A stretch of 64,000 nucleotides of DNA. Origin: Streptomyces sp. NBC_01351 (GTDB taxonomy: Bacteria > Actinomycetota > Actinomycetes > Streptomycetales > Streptomycetaceae). Shown one piece after another: positions 8,569-17,900 of this stretch. The notes under the pieces are model-generated. The model did no database searches. It saw nothing but the letters and a program-made list of their open reading frames with translations, and had not been told where the DNA came from. A program made the translations under genes and the position numbers. The stretch is from the NCBI RefSeq assembly GCF_036237315.1, contig NZ_CP108356.1, forward strand, positions 7,073,501 through 7,137,500, written 5' to 3'. The stretch's first letter is position 1. The number at the start of each line of letters is the position of its first letter.

Positions 8569-9114
8569 CTACGCCTCCGGGGTCACCGAGGCGCGGTGCT
8601 GCTTGGCCAGCTCCACGTACATCGCGGCGTTGATCCGGATGTGCTCGCGCTCCTCCTCGGTGAGCTCGCGGCGCACCTTGGCGGGCACGCCCGCGACCAG
8701 TGAGCCGGGCGGGACCACCATGCCCTGCGGGACCAGCGCCTGCGCGGCCACCAGGGAACCCGCGCCGATCACCGCGCCGTTCAGGACGGTCGCGCCCATG
8801 CCGATCAGGCAGTCGTCCTCTACCGTGCAGCCGTGCACGACCGCGTTGTGGCCGATGGACACGCGCTCGCCGATCGAGACCGGGAAGCCCGGGTCCACGT
8901 GGAGCGTGCAGTTGTCCTGCACGTTGCTGTCGGCACCGAGGACGATCGGGCCGCAGTCGGCGCGCAGCACCGCCGAGTACCAGATGCTCGCGCCGGCGGC
9001 GAGGGTGACGTCGCCGACCACGACCGAGGTGGGCGCGGTGAAGGCCGTCGCGTCGATGTCGGGGTTCTTGCCGCCGACGCCCGCCACGAGTGCCTGGGCC
9101 GCCTGGTACGTCAT
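8569..9114 (-). CDS. Gamma-carbonic-anhydrase-like hexapeptide-repeat protein
   Basis: 181 residues from ATG at 9114, with GAAGGAAGAG as ribosome site. A left-handed beta-helix is built from hexapeptide repeats (VVVGDVTLAAGASIWYSAVLRAD, VQDNCTLHVD, SIGHNAVVHG). The three metal-binding His of the YrdA/CaiE family are visible in DNCTLHVD, IGHNAVVHG and the latter's second His. A C-terminal helix caps the trimer. Family members are gamma-carbonic anhydrases or metal-binding proteins of unclear activity. It is head-to-head with another hexapeptide-repeat gene. Confidence 0.8.
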   Translation of the reverse strand: MTYQAAQALVAGVGGKNPDIDATAFTAPTSVVVGDVTLAAGASIWYSAVLRADCGPIVLGADSNVQDNCTLHVDPGFPVSIGERVSIGHNAVVHGCTVEDDCLIGMGATVLNGAVIGAGSLVAAQALVPQGMVVPPGSLVAGVPAKVRRELTEEEREHIRINAAMYVELAKQHRASVTPEA

Positions 9115-9253
9115 GTTCTCTTCCTTCGTCTCTCCGGATGCCGCTGCCGCGCTCACAGCACCGTAGGGCACGCCGGTCCCGGTGCCCGCGATGGGGTGAA
9201 GATCACAGGATGGTGGCCCGGACGACCGCCGCCGGGCGCACTACCGTGGCCGA

Positions 9254-10000
9254 GTGCCGAAGAACCAGAACACGTTCTCATCGCTGACGGCCCTGCGCCG
9301 CGGGCTGGCGAACCGCGCGGTCCACGCCGGCTGGCGCTGGATGCAGCAGGCCGGCGCGGTCACCGCGCAGACCCCGGGGCGCCTGCGGTTCGGAGCGATC
9401 GGGCACGGCACCCGGCTGGCCTTCCCGCAGGGCACGGTCTTCGGCGAGCGCTGGATCCGCCTCGGCGAGCACTGCATCATCGGCGAGCAGGTCACCCTCA
9501 CCGCAGGGATGATGCCGGACCTCGACCTGGGCGCGGAGCCGATGCTAGTGCTCGGCGACGGGGTCGTCATCGGCCGGGCCAGCCACGTCATCGCCGACGC
9601 CCGGATCACCATCGGGTCCAACACGTTCTGCGGTCCCGGGGTCTACATCACGTCCACGAACCACAGCTACGACGATCCGCACGAGCCCGTCGGCAAGCAG
9701 TGGCCGCGCAGCGCCCCGGTGGAGATCGGCCCGGGCTGCTGGCTCGGCACGGGCGCGGTGGTCCTGCCGGGCGCCCGGCTCGGCCGCAACGTCGTCGTGG
9801 CCGCGGGGGCCGTCGTACGGGGCGAGGTGCCGGACCACGCCGTGGTGGCGGGGGCGCCGGCGCGCATCGTACGACGGTGGCAGCCCGAAACCGGCTGGCA
9901 GCCGCCGCTGCGCACGCCGGCGCCGGTGCCGATCCCGGACGGGATGACCCCGGAACAGCTGCGCGGGCTCGCCCGGCTGGCGGAGGCGGAGCAGTCGTAG
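9254..10000 (+). CDS. Left-handed beta-helix acyltransferase
   Basis: 248 residues from a GTG. The N-terminal 55 residues contain an amphipathic helix. From about 60 to 215 it is a hexapeptide-repeat helix: FGERWIRLGEHCIIGEQVTL, VLGDGVVIGRASHVIA, ITIGSNTFCGPGVYI. The motif TNHSYDDPHEPVGKQ carries the catalytic-type His of the maltose/galactoside acetyltransferase family (here THxx-like TSTNHSY). The end, GAVVRGEVPDHAVVAGAPARIVR, is the usual final coil. It probably acetylates a sugar or cell-wall precursor; substrate unknown. Confidence 0.75.
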   Translation: MPKNQNTFSSLTALRRGLANRAVHAGWRWMQQAGAVTAQTPGRLRFGAIGHGTRLAFPQGTVFGERWIRLGEHCIIGEQVTLTAGMMPDLDLGAEPMLVLGDGVVIGRASHVIADARITIGSNTFCGPGVYITSTNHSYDDPHEPVGKQWPRSAPVEIGPGCWLGTGAVVLPGARLGRNVVVAAGAVVRGEVPDHAVVAGAPARIVRRWQPETGWQPPLRTPAPVPIPDGMTPEQLRGLARLAEAEQS

Positions 10001-10006
10001 CGGCGG

Positions 10007-10873
10007 TCACCCCGCCGCGAGGAGGACCGTTCCGGCGAGGGCGAGGCCGGCGCCCGCCGCCTGTACGGTGCGCAGCCGTTCCTTGAGCACCGCGAAGGCG
10101 GCGAGCGCGGTGATCACCGGGTAGAGCGAGGACAGTACGGCCGCGAGCGTCACCGGGCCGTTCTGGGCGGCGATCGAGTACGTGCCGTTCGCCGCGACGT
10201 CGGCGAGGCCGACGAAGGCGAGCGCGGGCAGCATGCCCCACAGGATCCGCGGGCCGGTGCCGGCCGGGAGGGCCGGGGTGCCGCGCCGGGTCTGGACCCA
10301 GAGCGCGGCGCCGCCGACGGCGACATTGGTGACCCGCTGCACGAACAGCGCGAGGAACAGCCCGGTGAGGGTGGTGGAGGCCTGCGCGATCAGGGCCATC
10401 ACCGCGCCGAACCCGAAGGCCGCGACCAGGGTCAGGACAACGGTCTGCCGCTGGACGGGGGCGCCGCGCAGCTCCGGGCCGCCCGCGAGGACGATGCCGA
10501 CGACGGCCACCGCGATCCCCGCGAACTGGCCGAGGCCGGGCCGCTCGCCCAGCAGCAGCCCCGCGGTGACGGGCACGACCACCCCGAGGGAGCCGAGCGG
10601 GGAGACCACGCCCATGGGGCCGAGGGCCAGGGCCTTGTAGAAGCTGAGCATGGCCACCGGCCCGACGAGCCCCGCGCCGACCGCGAACCACAGCTGTGGG
10701 CCGGCCTCCCGCCAGGCGCCCGTACCGAGGACCACGGCGCCGAGCACGGCGACGGCGACGACCTGCGAGACCACGACCACCGTGAGCGCCGGTATCCGGC
10801 GGGTCAGCAGACCGCCGCCGAAGTCGGCCAGACCCCACAGCACGGCTGTGGCCAAGGCGAAGAGGGCGGTCAT
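10007..10873 (-). CDS. EamA-type DMT family transporter
   Basis: 288 residues with ten hydrophobic helices in two EamA halves (about 1-135 and 145-285), e.g. LFALATAVLWGLADFGGG and the second-half LYPVITALAAFAVLKERLR with the conserved Glu-Arg. DMT carriers export or import small metabolites such as amino acids. It ends seven bases from the preceding acyltransferase (convergent) and is divergent from an XRE-cupin regulator across 105 bases, a layout typical of a transporter controlled by its neighbour. Confidence 0.85.
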   Translation of the reverse strand: MTALFALATAVLWGLADFGGGLLTRRIPALTVVVVSQVVAVAVLGAVVLGTGAWREAGPQLWFAVGAGLVGPVAMLSFYKALALGPMGVVSPLGSLGVVVPVTAGLLLGERPGLGQFAGIAVAVVGIVLAGGPELRGAPVQRQTVVLTLVAAFGFGAVMALIAQASTTLTGLFLALFVQRVTNVAVGGAALWVQTRRGTPALPAGTGPRILWGMLPALAFVGLADVAANGTYSIAAQNGPVTLAAVLSSLYPVITALAAFAVLKERLRTVQAAGAGLALAGTVLLAAG

Positions 10874-10958
10874 GGAGGGCCTCGCAGTACAGTGTGATGA
10901 ACGGTGGGGTGCAGCATCGGGCACTCTGTACGGTAGTTCATTCTGCTGGACTGCGTCA

Positions 10959-10972
10959 TCCAAAATATTGGA
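10959..10972. promoter_or_regulatory. Candidate operator for the XRE-cupin regulator
   Basis: The inverted repeat TCCAA-AATA-TTGGA lies 6 bases before the regulator's GTG, in the shared intergenic region with the divergent EamA gene. It is AT-rich against a GC-rich background. Its position would block the regulator's own transcription. Binding is inferred only from position and symmetry. Confidence 0.45.
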
Positions 10973-10978
10973 CGGAAT

Positions 10979-11611
10979 GTGTCGGATCTCGAACAGCTCA
11001 CGCAGGCACTCGCCCGGAACCTCAAGCGCTGGCGAGGCGAGCGGGGGTTCACCCTGGACTCCCTGGCGGCCCGTGCGGGAGTGAGCCGAGGAATGATCAT
11101 CCAGATCGAGCAGGCCCGTACGAACCCGAGCGTCGGCACCACGGTGAAGCTGGCCGACGCGCTGGGCGTCAGCATCTCCACGCTCCTCGACTACGACCGG
11201 GGCCCGCAGGTGCGGATCGTGCAGCCCGACCAGACCGTGCGGATCTGGTCGAGCGGGGCGGGCAGTTCGACGACGATGCTCATCGGCACCGACGAGCGCG
11301 GACCGATGGAGCTGTGGACCTGGCACCTGGTGCCGGGCGAGGGGACGGAATCGGCGGCGCACCCCTCCGGGACCATCGAGATGCTCCACGTCACCGCGGG
11401 GGACCTGACCCTGGTCGTCGGCGAGGAGGAGTTCCGTGTGCCGGCCGGGGCCGCGGCGACCTTCGAGGCGAACCTCCCGCACGCCTACCGGAACGACGGC
11501 GCCGTGCCGATGGAGATGACCCTCGCGGTGTCGGTCCCGCCCGTGTCGCCGCCGCTGCCCGCCCCGGCGCACGCCCACGTGGCCGGTTCGGACGGCGGCG
11601 CTCATAGCTGA
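10979..11611 (+). CDS. XRE-family regulator with C-terminal cupin
   Basis: 210 residues from GTG. An N-terminal helix-turn-helix (about 8-64: GFTLDSLAARAGVSRGMIIQ) is followed by a cupin sensor domain (about 110-185, with HPSGTIEMLHVTAG and ANLPHAYRNDG). Proteins of this design sense small metabolites and often control an adjacent transporter. The divergent EamA carrier is therefore the likely target. Its 3' end overlaps the HAD gene tail-to-tail by 10 bases. Confidence 0.85.
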   Translation: MSDLEQLTQALARNLKRWRGERGFTLDSLAARAGVSRGMIIQIEQARTNPSVGTTVKLADALGVSISTLLDYDRGPQVRIVQPDQTVRIWSSGAGSSTTMLIGTDERGPMELWTWHLVPGEGTESAAHPSGTIEMLHVTAGDLTLVVGEEEFRVPAGAAATFEANLPHAYRNDGAVPMEMTLAVSVPPVSPPLPAPAHAHVAGSDGGAHS

Positions 11612-12402
11612 CCGGCCGCCCGGAGCCCCTCGCCCAGCAGCGGGTGCGTGGCGATCAGGTCGTGGCAGAGGGCGAGCGCGTCCTGCCGGTCGGCGGTGAT
11701 CCAGCCCCGGTCCAGGGCCCAGCCGTGCAGTACGGGGTCCGGTTCGAAGGCCACGGCCACCCCGACCTGCTCGAACGCCTCCGCGTCGGAAGGCGAGTTG
11801 CCCATGGCGAAGGAGGCCCGCCGGTCGACCGGCCGCCTCCTGGTCGCCTCGCGCAGGGCGGCGCGCTTGCCGCCGGGCAGGGCCGGGGCGGTCTCCAGCG
11901 CCCCGGTGTAGCGCCCGTGGCGGAGCTCGGCCCGCATGCCGTGCGCCGCGCCGATCCCCAGTTCGGCCGCCGCGAGCCGGACGATCTCGTAAGGGCTCCC
12001 CGAGATCAGTACGGTGCGCAGCCCGGCGTCGTGCAGCAGTCCGACCAGCTCGGCGGCGAAGGGGAAGATCCGCTCCCGGGCGGCGGGCCAGGCCTCGGCG
12101 GTCGCGCGCTCCACGTCCGCGCGGGACGCCCCTGCCAGGGCCCGGCCGAGGTGCGCGTACGTCTCGGCCGCGGCCGGGGCGTGGGCCGTCGTGCCGTCGC
12201 GGCCGTGGTAGCCCGATATCGAGGCGAGGGCGGAACGGCCGGCCGCCGGGTCGCAGACGCCCCGGCTGATCAAGGCTTCCAGGAAGGGAGTGGCCATCGA
12301 CCCGTCCGCGAGCGTGCCGTCGAGGTCCAGTACGGCGATCCGCTCGGCGAGCGGTTCGGCGAGCGGTTCGGCGAGCGGATCGGGGGTGCGGGCACGACTC
12401 AT
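11602..12402 (-). CDS. HAD-IB phosphatase (SerB/CicA-like)
   Basis: 266 residues from ATG at 12402; a GTG lies one codon earlier, but GAGGGAG is better spaced for the ATG. Motif I is VLDLDGTLADG (nucleophile Asp), motif II VLISGSPYEI, and motif III/IV GGKRAAL with MGNSPSDAEAF. This matches subfamily IB, which includes phosphoserine phosphatase and other small-molecule phosphatases. The N-terminus has a threefold PLAE/LAEP repeat made by a 12-base DNA repeat at about 12350-12381. Substrate unknown. Confidence 0.75.
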   Translation of the reverse strand: MSRARTPDPLAEPLAEPLAERIAVLDLDGTLADGSMATPFLEALISRGVCDPAAGRSALASISGYHGRDGTTAHAPAAAETYAHLGRALAGASRADVERATAEAWPAARERIFPFAAELVGLLHDAGLRTVLISGSPYEIVRLAAAELGIGAAHGMRAELRHGRYTGALETAPALPGGKRAALREATRRRPVDRRASFAMGNSPSDAEAFEQVGVAVAFEPDPVLHGWALDRGWITADRQDALALCHDLIATHPLLGEGLRAAGQL

Positions 12403-12546
12403 CACGGAACTCCCTCGTCGGGGCGGGTCGGTGGATGCGACTGACCCCGACGGGGAGGTGCGGTCTCAAGTATTCGTACCTTTTGGGTGGGTTCGATACC
12501 TGGGGCGCGTTGAACGGGTTGAATGAATCCGGCGGCCGACGCCCGG

Positions 12547-12951
12547 TCAGAGTGCGGGGATCTCGATCGCCGGGCAGCGGTCCATGACCATGTCCAGCCC
12601 CGCATCACGGGTGCGGGCGAAGGCCGCCTCGTCGACCACGTTCAGCTGGAACCAGACGGCCTCGGCACCGGCGGCGACCGCGGCATCGGCGACCGCCCCG
12701 GCCAGGGTGCTGTTCACGAAGACGTCCACCACGTCCACCTTGAACGGGATCGCCTCCAGCGAGGCGTACCCGGGCTCCCCGTGCACCGTCTCGGCCTTCG
12801 GGTGCACGGGGATCACGCGCTTGCCGAACTGCTTGAGTATCCGCGCCACCCCGTAGGCCGCCCGGTCCTGGTTGTTGGACAGGCCCACCACGGCCCAGGT
12901 GTCGCCGAGTTCGGTGAGGATCTTGCGGATGGTTGCCGGATCGCCGTACAC
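12547..12951 (-). CDS. CoA-binding protein (YccU-like)
   Basis: 134 residues from GTG. It is a single Rossmann CoA-binding domain: TWAVVGLSNNQDRAAYGVARIL (about 18-39), then VIPVHPKAETVHGEPGYASL, and DVVDVFVNSTLAG. This is the stand-alone version of the succinyl-CoA synthetase alpha N-terminal domain. Family members bind CoA; the cellular role is unknown. It is divergent from yigZ across 88 bases. Confidence 0.85.
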   Translation of the reverse strand: MYGDPATIRKILTELGDTWAVVGLSNNQDRAAYGVARILKQFGKRVIPVHPKAETVHGEPGYASLEAIPFKVDVVDVFVNSTLAGAVADAAVAAGAEAVWFQLNVVDEAAFARTRDAGLDMVMDRCPAIEIPAL

Positions 12952-13027
12952 GTGTGCCGCCTCCTGCTGCTCTGGACGTTGCCCTGCTCCGACTTCTCAA
13001 CGGAAAAGACGCATGTCGGATTCCCCG

Positions 13028-13033
13028 TAGGCT
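13028..13033 (+). promoter_or_regulatory. -10 element of probable leaderless yigZ transcript
   Basis: TAGGCT ends seven bases before the G of the yigZ GTG (13040), so transcription would begin on the start codon itself. The GGGGAG between them is too close to the GTG to work as a normal ribosome site. A weak AAGACG at 13006-13011 is the best -35 candidate. Confidence 0.5.
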
Positions 13034-13039
13034 GGGGAG

Positions 13040-13666
13040 GTGAAGGCAGACCAGTACGTGACGGTGGCCCGCGAGGGCGTGCACGAGTCGGAGATCAACC
13101 GCTCGCGGTTCCTGTGTTCGCTCGCGCCCGCCGCGACCGAGCAGGAGGCACAGGACTTCGTCGCGCGGATCCGCAAGGAGCACCCCACCGCCACGCACAA
13201 CTGCTTCGCCTACGTGATCGGCGCCGACGCCGGCGTGCAGAAGGCCAGTGACGACGGCGAGCCCGGCGGCACCGCCGGGGTGCCGATGCTGCAGATGCTC
13301 ACGCGGCGGGACGTCCGGTACGCCGTCGCCGTGGTCACCCGCTACTACGGCGGGGTCAAGCTCGGTGCGGGGGGTCTGATCAGGGCGTACGGCGGAGTCG
13401 TCGGTGAAGCGCTCGACGCGATCGGCACCGTCACCCGGCGGCGCTACCGGCTGGCCACCGTCACCGTCGACCACCAGCGGGCCGGAAAGACCCAGAACGA
13501 CCTGCGCTCCACCGGCCGCACCGTCGTGGACCTGCGCTACGGGGCCGCCGTGGAGATCGAGGTCGCCCTGCCCGAGGCGGACCTGCCCGGCTTCGAGGCC
13601 TGGCTCGCCGACAGCACGGCGGGCAGCGCCACCCTCACGCTCGGCGGTGAGACGTACGCGCCCTGA
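13040..13666 (+). CDS. YigZ/IMPACT family protein
   Basis: 208 residues from GTG. The UPF0029 domain spans about 1-125: SRFLCSLAP, then the family signature KASDDGEPGGTAGVPML (about 71-87) and VVTRYYGGVKLGAGGLIRAY. A DUF1949 ferredoxin-like domain follows (about 140-205). YigZ relatives of the eukaryotic Impact protein may act on translation or tRNA; the biochemical role is not settled. Probably leaderless (see 13028). Confidence 0.85.
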   Translation: MKADQYVTVAREGVHESEINRSRFLCSLAPAATEQEAQDFVARIRKEHPTATHNCFAYVIGADAGVQKASDDGEPGGTAGVPMLQMLTRRDVRYAVAVVTRYYGGVKLGAGGLIRAYGGVVGEALDAIGTVTRRRYRLATVTVDHQRAGKTQNDLRSTGRTVVDLRYGAAVEIEVALPEADLPGFEAWLADSTAGSATLTLGGETYAP

Positions 13667-13730
13667 GCGCCCCGGGGACGGGTTAGCGTAGAGGGGTTCA
13701 TCGAGCGGGAGACGACCAGGGGGACACGGC

Positions 13731-13754
13731 ATGTGCGGCGGGACCGGCGAGTGA
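13731..13754 (+). other. Seven-codon mini-ORF coupled to sbcD
   Basis: ATG at 13731 opens a seven-codon frame (MCGGTGE) whose TGA overlaps the preferred sbcD start as GTGA. A good ribosome site, AGGGGG, lies 7-8 bases before this ATG, while the sbcD GTG itself has none. Ribosomes may load here and re-start at sbcD. The alternative is that sbcD starts at GTG 13733. Confidence 0.35.
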
Positions 13755-14920
13755 AGTTCCTGCACACCTCCGACTGGCACCTGGGCCGGTCCTTCCACCG
13801 CGTCAACCTGCTCGGCGCGCAGGCGGCCTTCATCGACCACCTCGTCGAGACCGTCCGGGAACACGAGGTCGACGCGGTCCTCGTGGCCGGTGACATCTAC
13901 GACCGGGCCGTGCCGCCGCTGCCGGCCGTCGATCTGTACGACCGGGCCCTGCACCGGCTCGCCGAGCTCGGCGTGCCCACCGTGATGATCTCCGGGAACC
14001 ACGACTCCGCCCGCCGCCTCGGGGTCGGGGCCGGGCTGATCGACCGGGCCGGGATCCACCTCAGGACCGACCCGGCCGGCTGCGCCGACCCCGTGGTGCT
14101 GGCCGACGTACACGGTGACGTGGCGCTCTACGGGCTGCCGTACCTGGAGCCGGCCCTGGTCAGGGACGAGTTCGCCGCGGAGAAGGTCAGCCACGAGGCG
14201 GTGCTGGGCGCGGCCATGGAACGGATCCGGGCCGACCTGGCCGCCCGCCTGCCCGGCACCCGCTCCGTCGTCCTCGCCCACGCCTTCGTCACCGGCGGAC
14301 AGACCAGCGACAGCGAGCGCGACATCGCCGTCGGCGGCGTCGAGGCCGTGCCCGCTTCCGTCTTCGACGGGGTGGACTACGCCGCGCTCGGCCACCTGCA
14401 CGGCTGCCAGACGATCAACGAACGGGTCCGCTACTCCGGTTCCCCCCTCGCCTATTCCTTCTCCGAGGCCGACCAACGGAAGACCATGTGGCTGGTCGAG
14501 CTGGGAGGGGAGGGGGAGATCGTCGGCGCCGAGCGGATCGACACTCCCGTGCCGCGGGCCCTCGTCCGGCTGCGGGGGCGGCTGGAGGCGCTGCTGGAAG
14601 ACACGGCGTACGGGGTGCACGAGGACGCCTGGGTCGAGGCGACCCTCACCGACCCGGTCCGGCCCGACGACCCCATGGCCAGGCTCGCCGCCCGCTTCCC
14701 GCACACCCTCAGCCTCGCCTTCGACCCCGAGGGCCGCGAGGAGGAGACCGGCACCTCCTACGCCCAGCGGCTGCGCGGCCGCAGCGACCAGGAGATCGCC
14801 GAGGACTTCGTCGCCCACGTACGCGGCGGCGGCCACGCCGACGACTCCGAACGGGCCGTGCTGCGGAGCGCCTTCGACGACGTACGGACCGACGACAGCC
14901 GCCAGGAGACCCGCCGATGA
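13751..14920 (+). CDS. sbcD: Exonuclease SbcD (Mre11-type nuclease subunit)
   Basis: 389 residues from GTG at 13751, matching the usual family start MKFLHTSDWHLGR. The metallophosphoesterase motifs are complete: TSDWHLG, LVAGDIYDRAVPP, MISGNHDS, VLAHAFVTG and ALGHLHGCQ, which bind two Mn ions. With SbcC it cleaves hairpins and DNA ends blocked by protein in replication repair. It overlaps sbcC by ATGA. A start six codons earlier (GTG 13733) is possible. Confidence 0.92.
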   Translation: MKFLHTSDWHLGRSFHRVNLLGAQAAFIDHLVETVREHEVDAVLVAGDIYDRAVPPLPAVDLYDRALHRLAELGVPTVMISGNHDSARRLGVGAGLIDRAGIHLRTDPAGCADPVVLADVHGDVALYGLPYLEPALVRDEFAAEKVSHEAVLGAAMERIRADLAARLPGTRSVVLAHAFVTGGQTSDSERDIAVGGVEAVPASVFDGVDYAALGHLHGCQTINERVRYSGSPLAYSFSEADQRKTMWLVELGGEGEIVGAERIDTPVPRALVRLRGRLEALLEDTAYGVHEDAWVEATLTDPVRPDDPMARLAARFPHTLSLAFDPEGREEETGTSYAQRLRGRSDQEIAEDFVAHVRGGGHADDSERAVLRSAFDDVRTDDSRQETRR

Positions 14921-17900
14921 GGCTGCACCGGCTGTCGGTCACCGCCTTCGGGCCCTTCGCCGAGCCCCAGGAGATCGACTTCGACGCCCTGTCCGGCGCC
15001 GGGATCTTCCTACTGCACGGGCCCACCGGCGCCGGCAAGACCTCCGTCCTCGACGCCGTCTGCTACGCGCTCTACGGCTCCGTGCCCGGCCCCCGCCAGG
15101 CCCCCGGCACCAGCCTGCGCAGCGACCACGCCTCCGCCGACACCCCGACCGAGGTCACCCTCGAACTCACCGCGGGCGGGCGCCGACTGGAGATCACCCG
15201 GCGCCCGGAACAGGACCGGCCGAAGAAGCGCGGCACGGGGACGACCAAGGACAAGGCGCAGACCTGGCTGCGCGAGTACGACGGGGAACGCTGGCTCGCG
15301 CTCAGCCGTTCCCACCAGGAGATCGGCGAGGAGATCGAGCAGCTCCTCGGCATGAGCCGCGAACAGTTCTGCCAGGTGGTGCTGTTGCCGCAGGGGGAGT
15401 TCGCCAAGTTCCTGCGCGCCGACGAGGCCGCGCGCGGCCGGCTGCTCGGGCGTCTCTTCGACACCCGCCGCTTCGCCGCCGTCGAGACCTTGCTGGGCGA
15501 GCGCCGCCGGGCCGCCGAGGCGAAGGTCCGGGCCGGCGACGAGAAGGTGCTGCACACCGCCCAGCGGCTCGCCCAGGCCGCCGGGGACGGCGCGGACCTG
15601 CGCGCCTGGCCCATGCCCGGACACCAGCCCGGCGACCCCGGCCTCGCCGAGGCCGTCCGCGCCTGGGCCGCCGTCGCCCGGTGCTCGGCCAGGGAGCGGC
15701 TGGCGGTGGCCGAGTACGCCCTGGCCGCCGTCGAGGGCCGGCACGCCGCGGCCCGGCGGGCCGCGGAGGAGGCCAGGGAGCTCGACCGCTTGCAGCGCCG
15801 CCACGCGGAGACCACCTGGCGGGCCGCCCTGCTCGCCGAGGCCGCGCCCGAGCGGGAGCGGGTGCGCGCCCTGCTGGACCGGGCCCGGCGCGGCGCCCTG
15901 GTCGCCCCCGCGCTGGAGCTGCGCGGAGCGGCCTCGGCCGCGCACCTCGCCGCCCACCACGCGGAGTCGGCCGCCCGGGCCGAACTCCCGCCCGCGCTCA
16001 AGGAGGCGGGCACCGAGCAGCTGGCCGGCGTCGAGCAGGGGCTGCGCGAGGCGCTGGGCGCGCTGGGGGCGGCCCGCCGGGACGAGCAGCGCAGCGCCGA
16101 GATCGGCCGCGAACGGGCCGACCTGGAAAGGGAGTCCCGGGCTGCCGAGGAGGCCCACCTGGAGTCCGCCGAGTGGCTGGAGCGCTGGGACGCCACCCGG
16201 GCCGAGCTGCAGGAGCGGGCCGACGCGGCCCAGCAGGCCGCGACCCTGGCCGAGCAGCTCGCGGGCAGGCTGGAGCCCGCCCGCATGCACCTCAACGCCG
16301 CCCGGCGGCGCGACGAGTTCGCCGCCGAGGCCGAGCGGACCGAGGGCGAACTCCTCACCCTGCGCGAGGAATCCGCGGCCGCGCGGGAGCGCTGGCTGGA
16401 ACTCAAGGAGGCCCGGCTGCGCGGCATCGCCGCCGAGCTCGCCGAGGCACTCGTCGCCGGCGAGGCCTGCGCGGTGTGCGGCAGCGCCGAGCACCCCGAG
16501 CCGGCCCGCCCGGCCCCCGGCCACGTGGACCGGGCCGCGGAGGACGCCGCCCACGCCCACTTCGAGCGGGCCGAACAGGCCCGGGCCGCCGTCGAACGCA
16601 GGCTCGCCGCCACCCAGAAGGCGCGGACCGAGGCCGCGGCCGCCGCCGGGGACGCCACCACCGGGGAACTCCTCGCACTGACCTCGGAGCTGAGTGCCGG
16701 GCACGCCGCCGCCCACGCCGAGGCCGCCGGACTGCACACCGCCCGGGAGCGCCTCGCCCGCGCCGAGCGCGAGCACGCCTCGCGCAGCGCCGACTGGCAG
16801 GGCGCCGAACGCCAGGCCGCCGCCCGGGCCTCGCGCCGCGAGGCGCTGGACCGGGAGCAGGCCGCGCTGGAGGCCGAGCTGGCCCTGGTGCGGGACGGGG
16901 CGCCCACCGTCGCCGCGCGCGCCCGGACCCTGGAGGACCGGGTCCGGATCGTCTCCGGGTCCGCCGCCGCGCTGCGCCGCGCCGAAACGACGGCCGCCCG
17001 GCTGAAGGAGGCCGACGACCAGCTCGCAGACGCCGCCTTCAAGGCCGGCTTCGACACCATCGGGGAGGCGGCCGACGCCGTCCTCCCCGAATACGAACGC
17101 ACCGCGCTCCAACACCGGCTGGACGCCTGGCAGGCAGAAGAAGCCATGCTCGCGGACCGCCTCGGCGAGAGCGACACCGCCGCGGCCGCAGCCCTGCCTC
17201 CGGCCGCACCGGAGGAGGCCGAGGCGTACGCGGCGCGGGCCGCGGCGAAGCTTCGTACGGCAGGATCGGCCTTCGACGCGGCCCGGTTCCGGTGCGAGGA
17301 GCTCGACCGGCTCTCCCGGCAGGCGGAGCACGAACTGCGCGCTCTGGGTCCGCTGCGCGAGGCCTACGACCGGGTGGCCCGGCTGGCCGGACTCACCGCG
17401 GGCACCTCCGCCGACAACGAACGCAAGATGCGGCTGGAGGCCTACGTGCTGGCCGCCCGGCTGGAGCAGGTCGCCGCCGCCGCGACCGTACGGCTCCTGC
17501 GCATGTCCGGCGGCCGCTACACCCTGGTGCACTCCGACGCGCGGGCGAGCGGACGGGGGCGTTCCGGGCTCGGGCTGCACGTCGTCGACGCGTGGACCGG
17601 CAGCGAGCGGGACACCGCCACGCTGTCGGGCGGCGAGACCTTCTTCGCCTCGCTCGCCCTCGCGCTGGGCCTCGCCGACGTGGTCACGGACGAGGCGGGC
17701 GGCATGCGCCTGGACACCCTCTTCATCGACGAGGGCTTCGGCAGCCTCGACGACCAGGCGCTGGACGAGGTGCTCGACGTACTGGACTCGCTGCGCGAGC
17801 GGGACCGCAGCGTCGGCATCGTCAGCCACGTCGCCGACCTGCGCACCCGGGTCCAGGCCCAGCTGGAGATCGTCAAGCAGCGGGGCGGCTCCGTGGTGCG

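Noticed and set aside
12481..12500. GGTTCGA as a tRNA T-loop
   Set aside because: No acceptor or anticodon stem can be formed around it; no tRNA was found elsewhere in the window.
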